From: Lysinibacillus xylanilyticus
GTDB lineage: Bacteria > Bacillota > Bacilli > Bacillales_A > Planococcaceae
NCBI RefSeq assembly: GCF_001183605.1
Contig: NZ_LFXJ01000005.1
Coordinates: 806,001-870,000 of the forward strand
DNA: 64,000 nt
Direction of reading: 5' to 3'
The position numbers and the translations under genes are program-made. Of the stretch, positions 31,401 through 39,721 are shown piece after piece. The notes beneath the pieces are model-generated. The model searched no databases. It saw only the letters and a program-made list of their open reading frames with translations, and was not told where the DNA came from. Position 1 is the stretch's first letter, and each line of letters starts with the position of its first letter.

Positions 31401-32431
31401 CAGCAGTAGTAGAAAAACAATCTGAAATTTATTTATACGAATACGATACGATCGAAAATGTAAAATTACCATATCTGGATTTAAGCAAAATAGAGAAAGA
31501 GAAATGCACATTTGTATTAAAGAAAGTAATAAAAGATATAAGTAATAAAGTCCATGAAAATAATAATTATACAAAAAATAAAATTTACTATGCGTTTATT
31601 TTAGTTAAACATGAAAGAAATAGGTTTGTTTTATATATGATTGTAAATCATTTAATATTCGATGGTATGAGCTCAGAAATAGTAAAGAATTTAATAGTTA
31701 AAGAGTATATGAACGATGGTAGAAACAGACTCCAAAGCGATTCAAAAGCTACTTATTTAGATTATATCAATCAAATAAAAAAAGGCCCTCAAGAGATTAC
31801 AGAAGAAGAGATAATAAGGGTATTTAATCTTTATGAGTTTTTTGAAGCTTCTAAAATTTATCATAAACAGTTAAGTGAAATAAAACATGAATTAGTTTTT
31901 AAACAGCTTGAATTTGATGTACCAAACGAGATTTTAAATAATCAGGATCAATTGTGGGATTTTGCATTTGAAAAGTTTATTGAAGTTTATAGACAAAATT
32001 TAGATATCATGAATTTGCCAATAAGCATTTTAAACATGGGAAGAAGATTTGGCGAAAGAAATTACTTTACAGTAATTGGAGAGTTTTTAGATATAGTTCC
32101 ATATATTTGTACAATAGGTGATAGCAACTTTGAAAATATAAGCAGCATGATTAGTTTAGCAAGTGAAAAGAATATCAATTTTATAACAATTCTGAAGGAT
32201 AAGGAATTATCGCAAAAGTATAAAAAGGTAAGTCAAATATTAAACCAATCTAAATTACTAGACTTTAATATACCAGTATTTAATTATTTGGGAGTTTATG
32301 ATGCTGATTATAAAATGGCTCAATTATTTCAAACAAGCGATAATACAGAGCATTTTAAAGAAGATAAAACTCAAAGAGGAGCTAATTGTTACATACGCGA
32401 GAATAAATTAATTATGCTTATCGATGTATAG
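25490..32431 (+). CDS. NRPS3: partial C-A(Orn)-PCP-C-A(Phe)-PCP-terminal C/E-like domain
   Basis: This 2313-residue synthetase ends the assembly line. Residues about 1-230 match only the C-terminal half of a condensation domain (NRYWRK start, no HHxxxDG), so catalysis at this junction must come from the C domain ending NRPS2. The first A domain (YTSGTTGKPKG near 407) reads D-V-G-E-I-G-S-I-D, ornithine, with carrier Ser 801. A full C domain follows (HHIISDG near 984), then an A domain with D-A-W-T-I-A-A-I-C, exactly the GrsA/TycA phenylalanine code, and carrier Ser 1832 (SLGGNSLNA). Residues about 1900-2313 form a divergent domain with NHLIFDG near 2053, a C-like GRRFGERNYFTVIGEFLDIVP and an E-like FNYLGVYD. 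There is no thioesterase or reductase domain, so this domain is the candidate for release or cyclisation. Confidence 0.92.
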   Translation: MNKMKEYNPNRYWRKSIHLAKNSEGKTWSYGEDSYEEGQYEITIDKCYFDRLKEICKDNDLLSFAFIVSAFKVSLSKYLSKKDITIGIPCYRSVGRVMLNKVLPLTSHIDYDQSFSDYMMSIKDEILQIYKNQSYLNTKILQDENINNLMELTPINISMKGFHQEKDINYILSSSKNQLSLIFESIQNGSYNMKVIYNKKQFSKFDVENLSDNFFNVFKSVLVNYKQKVSEVELLSEGEKNQLLNEFNHTDVEYPKGTTIQQIFEEQVEKTPDHIAVVYEENKLTYRELNEKANSLARTLREKGAAPETVVALMMDRSIEMIVGVLGIIKSGAGYIPIDPDYPKERVSYILQNSHANLVITETKLADSIDIDGQIIDIQKGDVHLNDTSNLEIINKQEDLLYVLYTSGTTGKPKGVMVTQSNLINMVYSWKSHYHLDQFHVNLLQMASISFDVFTGDLCRSILTGGTMYICPSEIRINMEELYQTIKKNHINIFESTPSLILTLMDYVNENNFQLDCLKLLILGSDICSIEDYKGLVKNYGQTTRILNSYGVTEATIDSSYYEEKIENISDDLVNTPIGKPLHNTKFYIFNEACDLQPIGVIGELYIGGEGVSRGYYNMPELTAEKFVDNPFAKGTTLYRTGDLARWLPDGNIEFLGRIDNQIKIRGFRIEPGEIENRLLQHGSIKEAIVLAKEIKENEYLCAYVVSDKEIQDLNLSSYLIEFLPKYMIPTYFVQMEKMPLTPNGKLDRKALLEPKLEEMTNKYEAPRNEVEEILARIWREVLKVGKVGINDNFFDLGGHSLKATILAGRIRKELNVDVPLKKIFSLGNIKGLSENILTNSKKKYEEIQKVEEKEYHEASSAQKRMYMLQELNTDSIAYNMPGILEIIGKLDLNRLNEAFAKLIDRHETLRTSFIAIEDRIVQKVHVPEEIKFEIEKVNTQSEQEINVKVKEFIKPFDLEKAPLLRVSIQSLEKDRHILLLDMHHIISDGVSVSILAKEFSKLYAGEGLEVPRVQYKDYSTWQLKKRESEEFRKQEEYWLKEFRGEIPVLNLPTDYTRPKIKDFNGGSISFFLDKEISEKLKWIAKENESTLYMILLANINILLSKYSGQEDIVVGSVIAGRNHRDLENIIGMFVNTLAIKTNVDSELTFKEYFKSVREKTLSAYENQDYQFEELVEKVVFSRELNRNPIFDVMFVLQNTEEEKLEAKDLTFKPYHTSYDVERFDITINATEENNRINFHLSYATSIYKQETIERMVSHFVNIVKEITKNVEIKLKDIEIVSKDEKNKLLAEFNDTALDYSRNITIHELFEGQVKKTPDHVAVVFEGKKLTYRELNERSNSLARVLRSEGVGPEVIVGIITERSIEVIVGIMAVLKAGGSYLPIDPKNPHKRIEYMIKNSGVNILLTQNSLLSMCDYGCEVIDLNNQSIYQKENNNLNKISNHTNLAYVIYTSGTTGNPKGVAVEHKGIINLTNTFKKDFQINSNKKILQFASISFDAFAWELSMSLLLGAELIITSEEILMNPVKLSQFIKDHEVNILTVPPFIASELDLDDSKVELIITAGSDAKKNIVSKLSKKRRYINAYGPTESTICATMWDYENTEYNTIPIGKPISNTKVYIVDKYHNLLPIGVVGELCISGDGITRGYLANQELTDQKFVNNPFELGKKMYKTGDLARWLPDGNIEFLGRIDHQVKIRGFRIELPEIESRLLEIEGVKDVIVLDKGEHESKYLCAYYVAEKEYSATQLREALKHNLPDYMIPSYFKKLREMPLTTNGKIDRKSLPQPNSEINTGTEYEAPRNEIENVLVNVWGRVLGVNRISINDNYFSLGGNSLNAIKIASILQEENINIALSDIFMYQDIKSICKHYIAQHSGHEQSNELDMTDEYISEENIQEFIELTRNKVNTEYEEFTEKIINKNVINKYKLSEIQKMSKKIGMTKSGTKIEFNFEVDISKLESAVSSLINRENMLRAAVVEKQSEIYLYEYDTIENVKLPYLDLSKIEKEKCTFVLKKVIKDISNKVHENNNYTKNKIYYAFILVKHERNRFVLYMIVNHLIFDGMSSEIVKNLIVKEYMNDGRNRLQSDSKATYLDYINQIKKGPQEITEEEIIRVFNLYEFFEASKIYHKQLSEIKHELVFKQLEFDVPNEILNNQDQLWDFAFEKFIEVYRQNLDIMNLPISILNMGRRFGERNYFTVIGEFLDIVPYICTIGDSNFENISSMISLASEKNINFITILKDKELSQKYKKVSQILNQSKLLDFNIPVFNYLGVYDADYKMAQLFQTSDNTEHFKEDKTQRGANCYIRENKLIMLIDV

Positions 32432-32530
32432 AAGATACACCTAGTAATGTGCTGGGAAATTCGAATTAACAGTTAAGTTTAATAACCATAAAATTAAAGT
32501 CATTTTACTATTAGTAAGGGGAACAATATC

Positions 32531-34840
32531 ATGTGGAAGAAGAAAATTAGAACGAGTAAGCTATCATTTCTGTTAATTGCTGTTATTTTAATGGTTACCT
32601 CTGGATTATTGTCAACATCTCGTATTTTTATCGATAATATAAATAGTTCCATAACAGATTACTATGGTAATCCTGCATTTCCTGATGTCTACCTATTTAA
32701 TTCATCCGATTATGAATTGAACATGCTTGAAGATCAAGCGGATAAAGGACAATTAATAAAAGACTTTCAAAAATATAAAGCCATGTATTCATCGATGAAC
32801 ATAACTCAAGAGAATGGTGAAACGTTTAATGAAGATAGAAATCTTATCATATCAATCAAAGATCAAGAAAAGCTAAACTGGGAATTAACTATTTTAGAGG
32901 GGAAGGATAAGCCTTCCCCCGAAGTAGGGGAGATTTGGATTTCTAAAATATTGGCAGATAAGAAAGATTTAAAAGTGAATGATGTCATTAAAATTGATAA
33001 AGCGGCTAGAAGTCAGTTTAAAATTTCAGCGATCATTAATGATTCACAAAATGCATCCTTAGCTAATCCTGCCAAAATTATGTATGTCAATGAAGAAGAT
33101 GTAATGTTGTTTGATCAAGAAGTGAGAGGAGGATATGTTGTATTCCAATATGGAAGCGAAAAAGAAGCTGTAATGAATTATCTTCATGAAAATTTTACAA
33201 GTAATGAATATTATATGGAAAAGAACTATCTCGTAATGAATCAGCTGGCTGATACCGGTTTAGTATCGGTTATAATGACCTTGGCCGGTTTATTAACGTT
33301 AATAAGTGGGATTATTGTCGTCCTATTTACTTTGAAAAATAATTTAATGAAAGAAGTTAAATCGATTGGGACATACAAAGCACTAGGGTTTAAGGGATCA
33401 GAAATCAAGAAAATTTACAGTAAAGCTTATCTTTTTGTAGGTATTATTTCAACAACTATCGGTGTGGCCATTAGTTTTCCAGCGGCTTATATTTTACAAA
33501 AAGAAATTCTGAAGTATTTAGGTAATTTTGGATATAATAGTAGCTATTTAATTATAGGTGGAGTAATCATCGTACTCTTTAATGTGATAATTCAACTATT
33601 TGTGGCTTTAGAATTAAGAAAAATTAATAAAATATCACCAGTAGAAGCCATTTTGCAAACGAACGCACTTAAAAACGGTAAACGAAAGTGGACCCTATAT
33701 AAAAATACAAATAACCCGATTGCGTTATCCATTAATGACATTTTTAAAAATAAAAGATTATCGTTAAACGTATGTATCATAACTGCCATCTACATGTTTA
33801 CTACATTACTTTTTATCAATACGGATCACATGTTTGCCGTTTCAAAAGATCATGCCAACATATGGCTCAATCTACATAAAACAACGGCTACAATAAATAC
33901 CAACATCACATCTCCAGAAATGGAAGATGCGATCGTTGATTATTTAAATAACGACAATCGAGTGGATCAATATGGATATGGACTCTATCTAAATGCTGGG
34001 AATTATATTAAATATGATAGTGAAAAGTATGGTGTATTGGATGGATATGCCATTGAATCTTTTTCAAGGTACGATCATTTAGGTTTTGAAATTTATGAAG
34101 GCCGATTACCAGAAAAATATAATGAGATTAATGTTAGTCTTAACATGCTGCGTGATACGAACTTGAAGATTGGTGACAAAATGAATTTTAAGATTTATGG
34201 GAAAGATGAGGAGTTTTTAATCGTCGGATCTTTTGGCAGTATTAAATATGCCGGGCGTAATGTAAGGCTGCTAAATGAAGCGATGGAACATTATAACTTA
34301 AAACCTTATTACAACACAATAGCTGTTCAATTGAAAAATCAAGAATTTTATAGTGAATTTAAAAAAGATTTTGAACATCATTTCAAAGATACTTTAGTAC
34401 AAGCTAATTTAGGAAATTATGATGAGCTACTGAATGATATGACTTCTATGGTACCCCCGGTTGTATCAACGATCACGATTTTTATGCTTATTCTTAGTGC
34501 TTTAAATATCATTACAATTATTTCCATTATTATGATGGACGAAAGAAGGAATTTGGGAATACAAAAGGCACTAGGGTTTACAAGTAATTATCTAAAGGTT
34601 AGGATCCTTTCAAGAATTGCCATCTTAACATCTACAGGTATAGCTATCGCAATATTCATTCACAATTGGATATCAAAATCACTCATCGAACTTGTCATCA
34701 CAAGTCCCAATGCGATCATCTTTTCACCTTTAAAGAGCAGTATATACTGTGCTCTTATCTTTAGCGTTATGTTAGTATTTGCCTTTTTGGGTACTTCAAA
34801 AGTAGCACGGATAAATGTAATAGAATTAATGGAGGAATAA
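32531..34840 (+). CDS. FtsX-type ABC transporter permease
   Basis: This 769-residue membrane protein has an N-terminal membrane anchor (about 12-32), a large extracellular domain, three helices of a first FtsX domain (about 240-375), a second extracellular domain and a last FtsX domain (about 650-765) with the LGI-QKALGF coupling motif; the same KALGF motif appears in the first half. This is the MacB/BceB-like layout, a mechanotransmission permease rather than a classical channel. It is followed after 4 bp by its ATPase. In this place it most likely exports the lipopeptide or protects the producer from it. Ribosome site AAGGGG precedes ATG 32531. Confidence 0.85.
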   Translation: MWKKKIRTSKLSFLLIAVILMVTSGLLSTSRIFIDNINSSITDYYGNPAFPDVYLFNSSDYELNMLEDQADKGQLIKDFQKYKAMYSSMNITQENGETFNEDRNLIISIKDQEKLNWELTILEGKDKPSPEVGEIWISKILADKKDLKVNDVIKIDKAARSQFKISAIINDSQNASLANPAKIMYVNEEDVMLFDQEVRGGYVVFQYGSEKEAVMNYLHENFTSNEYYMEKNYLVMNQLADTGLVSVIMTLAGLLTLISGIIVVLFTLKNNLMKEVKSIGTYKALGFKGSEIKKIYSKAYLFVGIISTTIGVAISFPAAYILQKEILKYLGNFGYNSSYLIIGGVIIVLFNVIIQLFVALELRKINKISPVEAILQTNALKNGKRKWTLYKNTNNPIALSINDIFKNKRLSLNVCIITAIYMFTTLLFINTDHMFAVSKDHANIWLNLHKTTATINTNITSPEMEDAIVDYLNNDNRVDQYGYGLYLNAGNYIKYDSEKYGVLDGYAIESFSRYDHLGFEIYEGRLPEKYNEINVSLNMLRDTNLKIGDKMNFKIYGKDEEFLIVGSFGSIKYAGRNVRLLNEAMEHYNLKPYYNTIAVQLKNQEFYSEFKKDFEHHFKDTLVQANLGNYDELLNDMTSMVPPVVSTITIFMLILSALNIITIISIIMMDERRNLGIQKALGFTSNYLKVRILSRIAILTSTGIAIAIFIHNWISKSLIELVITSPNAIIFSPLKSSIYCALIFSVMLVFAFLGTSKVARINVIELMEE

Positions 34841-34844
34841 GAAT

Positions 34845-35603
34845 ATGGATAGAGTGATCATCAAAACAAGTGACTTAGGTAAAAGCTTTTGTATGGGGAA
34901 AGAAAAAATAGACGTGATTAATAATATGAATTTAGAAATATACGAAGGTGATTTTACCATTATTATGGGGAGCTCCGGTGCAGGAAAATCCACATTGCTT
35001 TATGCGTTAAGCACAATGGATCAATATAGTCAGGGGAAGGTTGAGTTACTTGGCAAGGATATAACCTCTTTCAATGAAAATCAAATTGCCAACATCAGAA
35101 AAAACGATATGGCCTTTATTTTTCAAGGAATTAACTTATTACCTGATATGACTTTATTTGAGAATGTGGCTTTTAATGGATATAGCGCAACAAAAAGCAA
35201 AAAATCAGTCAATGAAAAGGCACGATTGTTATTAAAAGATTTAGGTTTAGAAAAAGATATATATAAATACCCATCTGAAGTATCTGGTGGGCAAAAACAG
35301 CGAACGGCAATAGCTAGAGCCTTGATCAATGAACCTAAAATAATTTTTGCGGATGAGCCAACAGGAGCTTTGAATTCATCTATGGGTAGAGTTGTTTTAG
35401 ATATTTTAACACAACTGAATAACGAAGGACAAAGCATTGTCATGGTAACGCATGACCTCAAGGCAGCAACACGAGGAAATAGGATTTTATATTTAAAAGA
35501 TGGAAGAATAGATGGAGAATTGAATTTAGATAAATTGGGAGAAGAGAGTTTAAAAGAAAGAGAAGGAATTGTATACAAGTTTTTAAATGATAAAAATTGG
35601 TGA
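34845..35603 (+). CDS. ABC transporter ATPase partner of the FtsX permease
   Basis: This 252-residue ATPase has Walker A GSSGAGKST (about 46-54), Q-loop FQGINLLPDMT, signature SGGQKQR (about 145), Walker B IIFADEPTGALN and the H-loop VTHDLKAA. It belongs to the MacB/LolD/BceA group that pairs with FtsX permeases. It starts 4 bp after the permease stop, so the two are translated together. Role is efflux or self-immunity toward the NRPS product, inferred from context. Confidence 0.9.
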   Translation: MDRVIIKTSDLGKSFCMGKEKIDVINNMNLEIYEGDFTIIMGSSGAGKSTLLYALSTMDQYSQGKVELLGKDITSFNENQIANIRKNDMAFIFQGINLLPDMTLFENVAFNGYSATKSKKSVNEKARLLLKDLGLEKDIYKYPSEVSGGQKQRTAIARALINEPKIIFADEPTGALNSSMGRVVLDILTQLNNEGQSIVMVTHDLKAATRGNRILYLKDGRIDGELNLDKLGEESLKEREGIVYKFLNDKNW

Positions 35604-35707
35604 TTGTTAATAAGATGAATTAAATGCTCCATAGACCATGGAAAAAGGTTTAAAATTAAAGACAAAGTGTCATTTTGGATACTTTAGTCATAAGGAAGAT
35701 GAATAAT

Positions 35708-37018
35708 ATGGAAAAGGTATTCCAAAATGAAAGAATTAAGATTACAGATGAAAAAAGTATAAATCGAATAGTTACAAAGAATATTTTTATACTTATTCTG
35801 GGACAGTTAGTTTCATTAATTGGAAGCAGCATCTATAGTTTTGCGATGGGACTGTATATTTTAAGTACGACAGGCTCAGGATTATATTTTTCCATTACAA
35901 TAGCATTAGGAGTTATACCGAAAATTATTTTTGGGCCAATTTCAGGTGTTGTTGCGGATAGAGTTAATAGGAAAAAAATGATTATAACAATGGATCTATT
36001 AAGCGGAATTGTTGTTATTGCTTTATTTGCTTTAAGCAGTTTCGATAGTTTGAGATTAATATATATATATATATCAACTTTTTTAATAGCAACATGTACT
36101 ATTTTTTCTGAAACACCAATGGAAGCTTCTATTCCAAATTTGGTAGATGAAAAACGATTAACGAAAGCTACTTCTCTAAATCAAGCTGTATTATCTATTT
36201 CAAGCATTGCAGGGCCTAGTATTGGTGGAGTTGTTTTTGCTTTGATTGATATTAGACTGTTTTTACTAATCAATGGTTTATCCTTTATTTTTGCAGCTTT
36301 AATGGATATTTTCCTAGATTTTAAGATTAAGAATAAAATACATGGTGTTGATCAAAAAACTAATCAAGAAAATGATGTAAAACACACATTTTTTGAAGAT
36401 TTAAAAGAAGGAATAGCCTATATTAAATCACAGACATGGTTAGTAGTATTAGGAAGCTTTACAGTGTTTTTAAATATGTTTTTTATAATTGGAATTACAG
36501 TTACGGTGCCTTATGTTGCTGTTAATGTTTGGAACTTACCATCAAATCAACTAGGTATATTAGAGGCGATGTTTCCTTTAGGTATGCTAATTGGTACCGT
36601 TATAACATTTTTGTTACCAGAGGCTAAGAGTGTATATAAAAGGATAATGATCTGTATAGCTGTCGCTTCAATTGGAATGCTTTTTACTGGGATTTTGACA
36701 TGTAATTTGATCATTACTCTTGATACTATTTCATATTTTACCATTTCGATAATATTATTTATCATTCTTGCTATATGTTCAGTTTTATATAACATCCCCT
36801 TTTTTGTATCACTACAAAAGAAGGTGCCAAATGACATGTTAGGTAGAGTAAGAAGTGTAATCTTAACCTTTATTACGGGGTTAACTCCAGTAGGTGCAGT
36901 TATTGGAGGGGCTTTAGTAGATATAGTATCTCCATGGTTATTACCAATGGTATGTGGAATTATTATGGTGATACTTACAATTATAATGAGTAGAATGAAA
37001 GCTTTAAAGGCTATTTAA
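35708..37018 (+). CDS. MFS exporter
   Basis: About 436 residues with twelve predicted helices; the loop 2-3 motif GVVADRVNRKKMI (about residues 75-87) is diagnostic for the major facilitator superfamily, in the DHA3-like drug efflux branch that includes the macrolide exporters. I prefer ATG 35708, which has AAGGAAG at good distance, over an upstream TTG at 35675. Located between the ABC exporter and the type II thioesterase gene on the same strand, it is probably a second exporter for the peptide or its shunt products. Confidence 0.85.
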   Translation: MEKVFQNERIKITDEKSINRIVTKNIFILILGQLVSLIGSSIYSFAMGLYILSTTGSGLYFSITIALGVIPKIIFGPISGVVADRVNRKKMIITMDLLSGIVVIALFALSSFDSLRLIYIYISTFLIATCTIFSETPMEASIPNLVDEKRLTKATSLNQAVLSISSIAGPSIGGVVFALIDIRLFLLINGLSFIFAALMDIFLDFKIKNKIHGVDQKTNQENDVKHTFFEDLKEGIAYIKSQTWLVVLGSFTVFLNMFFIIGITVTVPYVAVNVWNLPSNQLGILEAMFPLGMLIGTVITFLLPEAKSVYKRIMICIAVASIGMLFTGILTCNLIITLDTISYFTISIILFIILAICSVLYNIPFFVSLQKKVPNDMLGRVRSVILTFITGLTPVGAVIGGALVDIVSPWLLPMVCGIIMVILTIIMSRMKALKAI

Positions 37019-37059
37019 GGAGATTTGATTTATATGATATTCATATAAATCAAATCTCC
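37019..37059 (+). promoter_or_regulatory. Perfect 19-bp hairpin after the MFS gene
   Basis: GGAGATTTGATTTATATGA (37019-37037) pairs perfectly with 37041-37059 around a TAT loop, starting immediately after the MFS stop codon. No T-run follows, so it looks more like an RNA stability or partial terminator element than a classical terminator. Confidence 0.6.
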
Positions 37060-37099
37060 TATATGAAAAATTAAATCAAAACAGAAAGGGGAGAGGGAA

Positions 37100-37828
37100 T
37101 TGAAAAATATAAAGCTTTTTTGTATTCCTTATGCAGGAGGGTCAGCAGCAGTTTATTCTAAATGGAAAAAAAAATTAAGCCCCTTAATTGAGCTTAAACA
37201 AATGGAGTTACCTGGTAGAGGATATAGGATAAAAGAACCTCTTATAGATAACATGCCTGATATGGTCGAAAATATTTTTAAAGAAATAAAGGATCAAATT
37301 GAATCTCCTTATATTTTATTTGGTCATAGTATGGGTGCTCTTATTACTTATGAAGTTTGTAAAAGAATAAAGCAGGAAGGATATCCAGCTCCTGTTCATA
37401 TATTTATTTCGGGTAAACAGGCCCCCCAGGCTAAATCGGAAAAACCAAATTGTTATAGTCTGCCTGAAGATGAATTTATTAAGCATATTTTAAACTACAA
37501 TGGAACAGACGATGTTGTATTCAAAAATAAAGAATTAGCCTCTTTATTTATACCCATCCTAAGGGCAGACTTTAAATTGGTAGAAACATATAAATTTGAT
37601 TGTTCGGATGATTACCTAGAGTGTGATGTGTCTGTGTTTAGTGGTGCCGAGGATAGAGCAGTTTCATGGGAGGACTTATCAGGATGGCAAGAGGTAACAA
37701 AAGGAAATTGTAACTTCTACCAGTTTAAAGGCGGACACTTTTTTATTAATGAACATACCGAAGAAGTTGTTGATCAAATTAATAATGTGTTTAATAGTAT
37801 TCCGAAAAATATAGAACAATTTATTTAG
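37100..37828 (+). CDS. Type II thioesterase of the NRPS cluster
   Basis: This 242-residue alpha/beta hydrolase has the type II thioesterase pattern: CIPYAGGSAAVYSKW near the N-terminus, the LPGRGYR motif, nucleophile FGHSMGALI (Ser at about 78), an Asp in SGAEDRAVSW and His in GGHFFI (about 215). Such enzymes clear mischarged carrier domains of an NRPS, as SrfAD (GrsT) does. Translation starts at TTG 37100 behind a strong AAAGGGGAGAGGG site. Because the assembly line has no integrated thioesterase, this protein may also contribute to product release. Confidence 0.92.
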   Translation: MKNIKLFCIPYAGGSAAVYSKWKKKLSPLIELKQMELPGRGYRIKEPLIDNMPDMVENIFKEIKDQIESPYILFGHSMGALITYEVCKRIKQEGYPAPVHIFISGKQAPQAKSEKPNCYSLPEDEFIKHILNYNGTDDVVFKNKELASLFIPILRADFKLVETYKFDCSDDYLECDVSVFSGAEDRAVSWEDLSGWQEVTKGNCNFYQFKGGHFFINEHTEEVVDQINNVFNSIPKNIEQFI

Positions 37829-37909
37829 TATGAATTAAAAAAATATTTAAGTACGGTATGATTATCGGGTATATTGCTTCTTAAGTTTTTTTAACTAAGG
37901 TGTTGATGT

Positions 37910-38605
37910 ATGGTTATGGAAATTTTTGCTGTTAACCTCTTAAATCCATCATGGTTTTCAAATTACGAGCAATTATTGGGACTTTTACCATTAGAAAAGC
38001 AAAGTAAGCTCAGACAATTTAAGGACATTGAAGATTCTATGAGAGGTCTTATTGCAGAGATGTTAATAAGAAATATTATTAAACAAAAAAATCTTCGAAA
38101 TGATTACCAATTTAAACTTGCTACTACTACTTTTGGTAAACCTTATTTACCTGATGTAGAAAATTTTAAATTTAATTTAAGCCATTCTGAAGATTGGGTT
38201 GTTTGTGCAGTTGATGAAAATCAAATAGGTATTGATATAGAAAAAGAAAAATTACTCGATTTACAAATTGCTTATCAATTCTTTACGAAAAAGGAATGCG
38301 ATTATATTTTCTCATTAAAGAATCATCAAATGCAGAGATTTTTTGAAATATGGACATTAAAGGAGAGCTATATCAAGGCTGTGGGACTAGGCTTAACGAT
38401 TCCTCTAGATTCATTTTCAATAATATTGGATTCTAATGATAGTACCATTAGGTTTGAATCAGAATCTAATGATACCGCCTTTTATTTTAAACAGTATACG
38501 ATAGATACCTTTTATAAGTTAGCAGTTTGCGCACGCGGGGATCATTTCCCTACAGAAATAAAACAATTGAATGTAGATGATTTGGTATCTAAGATTATAG
38601 GATAA
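37910..38605 (+). CDS. Sfp-type 4'-phosphopantetheinyl transferase
   Basis: This 231-residue enzyme moves phosphopantetheine from CoA to the carrier-domain serines, turning the NRPS from apo to holo form. The two diagnostic motifs are visible: FNLSHSEDWVVCAV with GIDIEKE (about residues 105-111, Mg-binding Asp and Glu), and WTLKESYIKAVGLGL (about 150). Length and order match Sfp/Gsp. ATG 37910 follows AAGGTG; a second in-frame ATG lies two codons later. It is the last intact gene of the cluster, and with five to six carrier domains upstream its presence makes the locus self-sufficient. Confidence 0.93.
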   Translation: MVMEIFAVNLLNPSWFSNYEQLLGLLPLEKQSKLRQFKDIEDSMRGLIAEMLIRNIIKQKNLRNDYQFKLATTTFGKPYLPDVENFKFNLSHSEDWVVCAVDENQIGIDIEKEKLLDLQIAYQFFTKKECDYIFSLKNHQMQRFFEIWTLKESYIKAVGLGLTIPLDSFSIILDSNDSTIRFESESNDTAFYFKQYTIDTFYKLAVCARGDHFPTEIKQLNVDDLVSKIIG

Positions 38606-38671
38606 TATAAACAGTAATAACTTTTCACAAATGGAAGAGATGTTTGTAAAATAAGACCAGATATAATCTAA

Positions 38672-39678
38672 CCGTTATTAGTTAAATATAGTGGATACAA
38701 ATCTAAACTTGATTTAATACAAACACAAATCGCTATTAAAGAGATTAAGGTTCATTTTGAGGATCAACTTTCAACAGCGCTAAACTTAATAGAAGTATCT
38801 GCTCCTTTAATAGTAAGTGAAGGCAGGGGAATAAACGATAATTTAACTGGTGTTGAGAGAATTGTTTCTTTTGATGCTTTAGATTTTAAGAAAACAAAAA
38901 TTGAAATCGTTCAGTCTCTAGCAAAGTGGAAAAGAATGGCTCTTGCTAGATATGGATTTGTCTTTGATGAAGGACTATACACGAATATGAATGCAATAAG
39001 AAGAGATGAGATTTTAGATAATCTACACTCTATATACGTCGATCAATGGGATTGGGAGAAAGTCGTACCAAAGGAACAACGTAACCTGTACACGTTAAAA
39101 ACAGAAGTCCAAAAGATTTTTAAGGCCATGAAATTGACTGAAAGTTATATGTATCAATTGTATCCTGTGCTTAAACCTATTTTACCCGATGAGATTTATT
39201 TTATTACCACTCAGGAGCTTGAAATATTATATCCTTATCTTACTTCACAGCAAAGGGAGGATAAAATTACAAAAGAACATGGTGCTGTTTTTATCATGCA
39301 AATTGGTGGGCTATTGCGTTCTGGAGAAAAACATGATGAACGTGCGCCAGATTATGACGACTGGACGCTCAATGTAGATCTCTTATTTTGGAATCCTTTA
39401 TTAGAACAATCTGTTGAAATTTCTTCAATGGGATTAGAGTAGATGAGAAAGCATTGTTAAAACAATTGAAACTTGCAAACAATGAAAATCAGAGAGAGCT
39501 AGAGTATCATCAATCTATCCTGAATGGAAATCTTCCTTATACAATAGGTGGAGGAATCGGTCAGTCTAGATTGTGCATGTTTTTTCTAAAGAAAGCCCAT
39601 ATTGGCGAAGTTCAAGCTTCTATATGGAATGATCGAATATTAAAGGATTGCGAAGAAAGAAATATCATTCTGATGTAA
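38672..39678 (+). pseudogene. asnA: Broken asnA (aspartate-ammonia ligase)
   Basis: The frame is open from 38672 and reads YKSKLDLIQTQIAIKEIK..., LAKWKRMALARYGF..., GLYTNMNAIRRDE, LHSIYVDQWDWE and APDYDDWTLN, the ATP-dependent asparagine synthetase A pattern. No start codon lies before the conserved N-terminus. At 39442 a TAG ends the frame at SSMGLE, exactly where a one-base deletion has occurred: one frame over the sequence goes on as [40 protein letters not shown] to a stop at 39678. A lost start and a frameshift make it a pseudogene. It marks the edge of the NRPS island. Confidence 0.88.
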
Positions 39679-39721
39679 TGAAGATATGATGTACGTTTCC
39701 TCTTTTTGTGCTTTGTAATTT

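Noticed and set aside
11997-32000. Many 60-120-residue minus-strand ORFs within the NRPS genes
   Set aside because: Antisense shadows of repetitive A-T-rich NRPS domains, clustered where A and PCP motifs recur.
9892-32431. Polymyxin-, kurstakin- or bacillibactin-type synthetase
   Set aside because: The residue order differs; the Orn code here has G at the position where Dab codes usually carry S; there are no Dhb, Ser, His or Gln domains and no siderophore genes.
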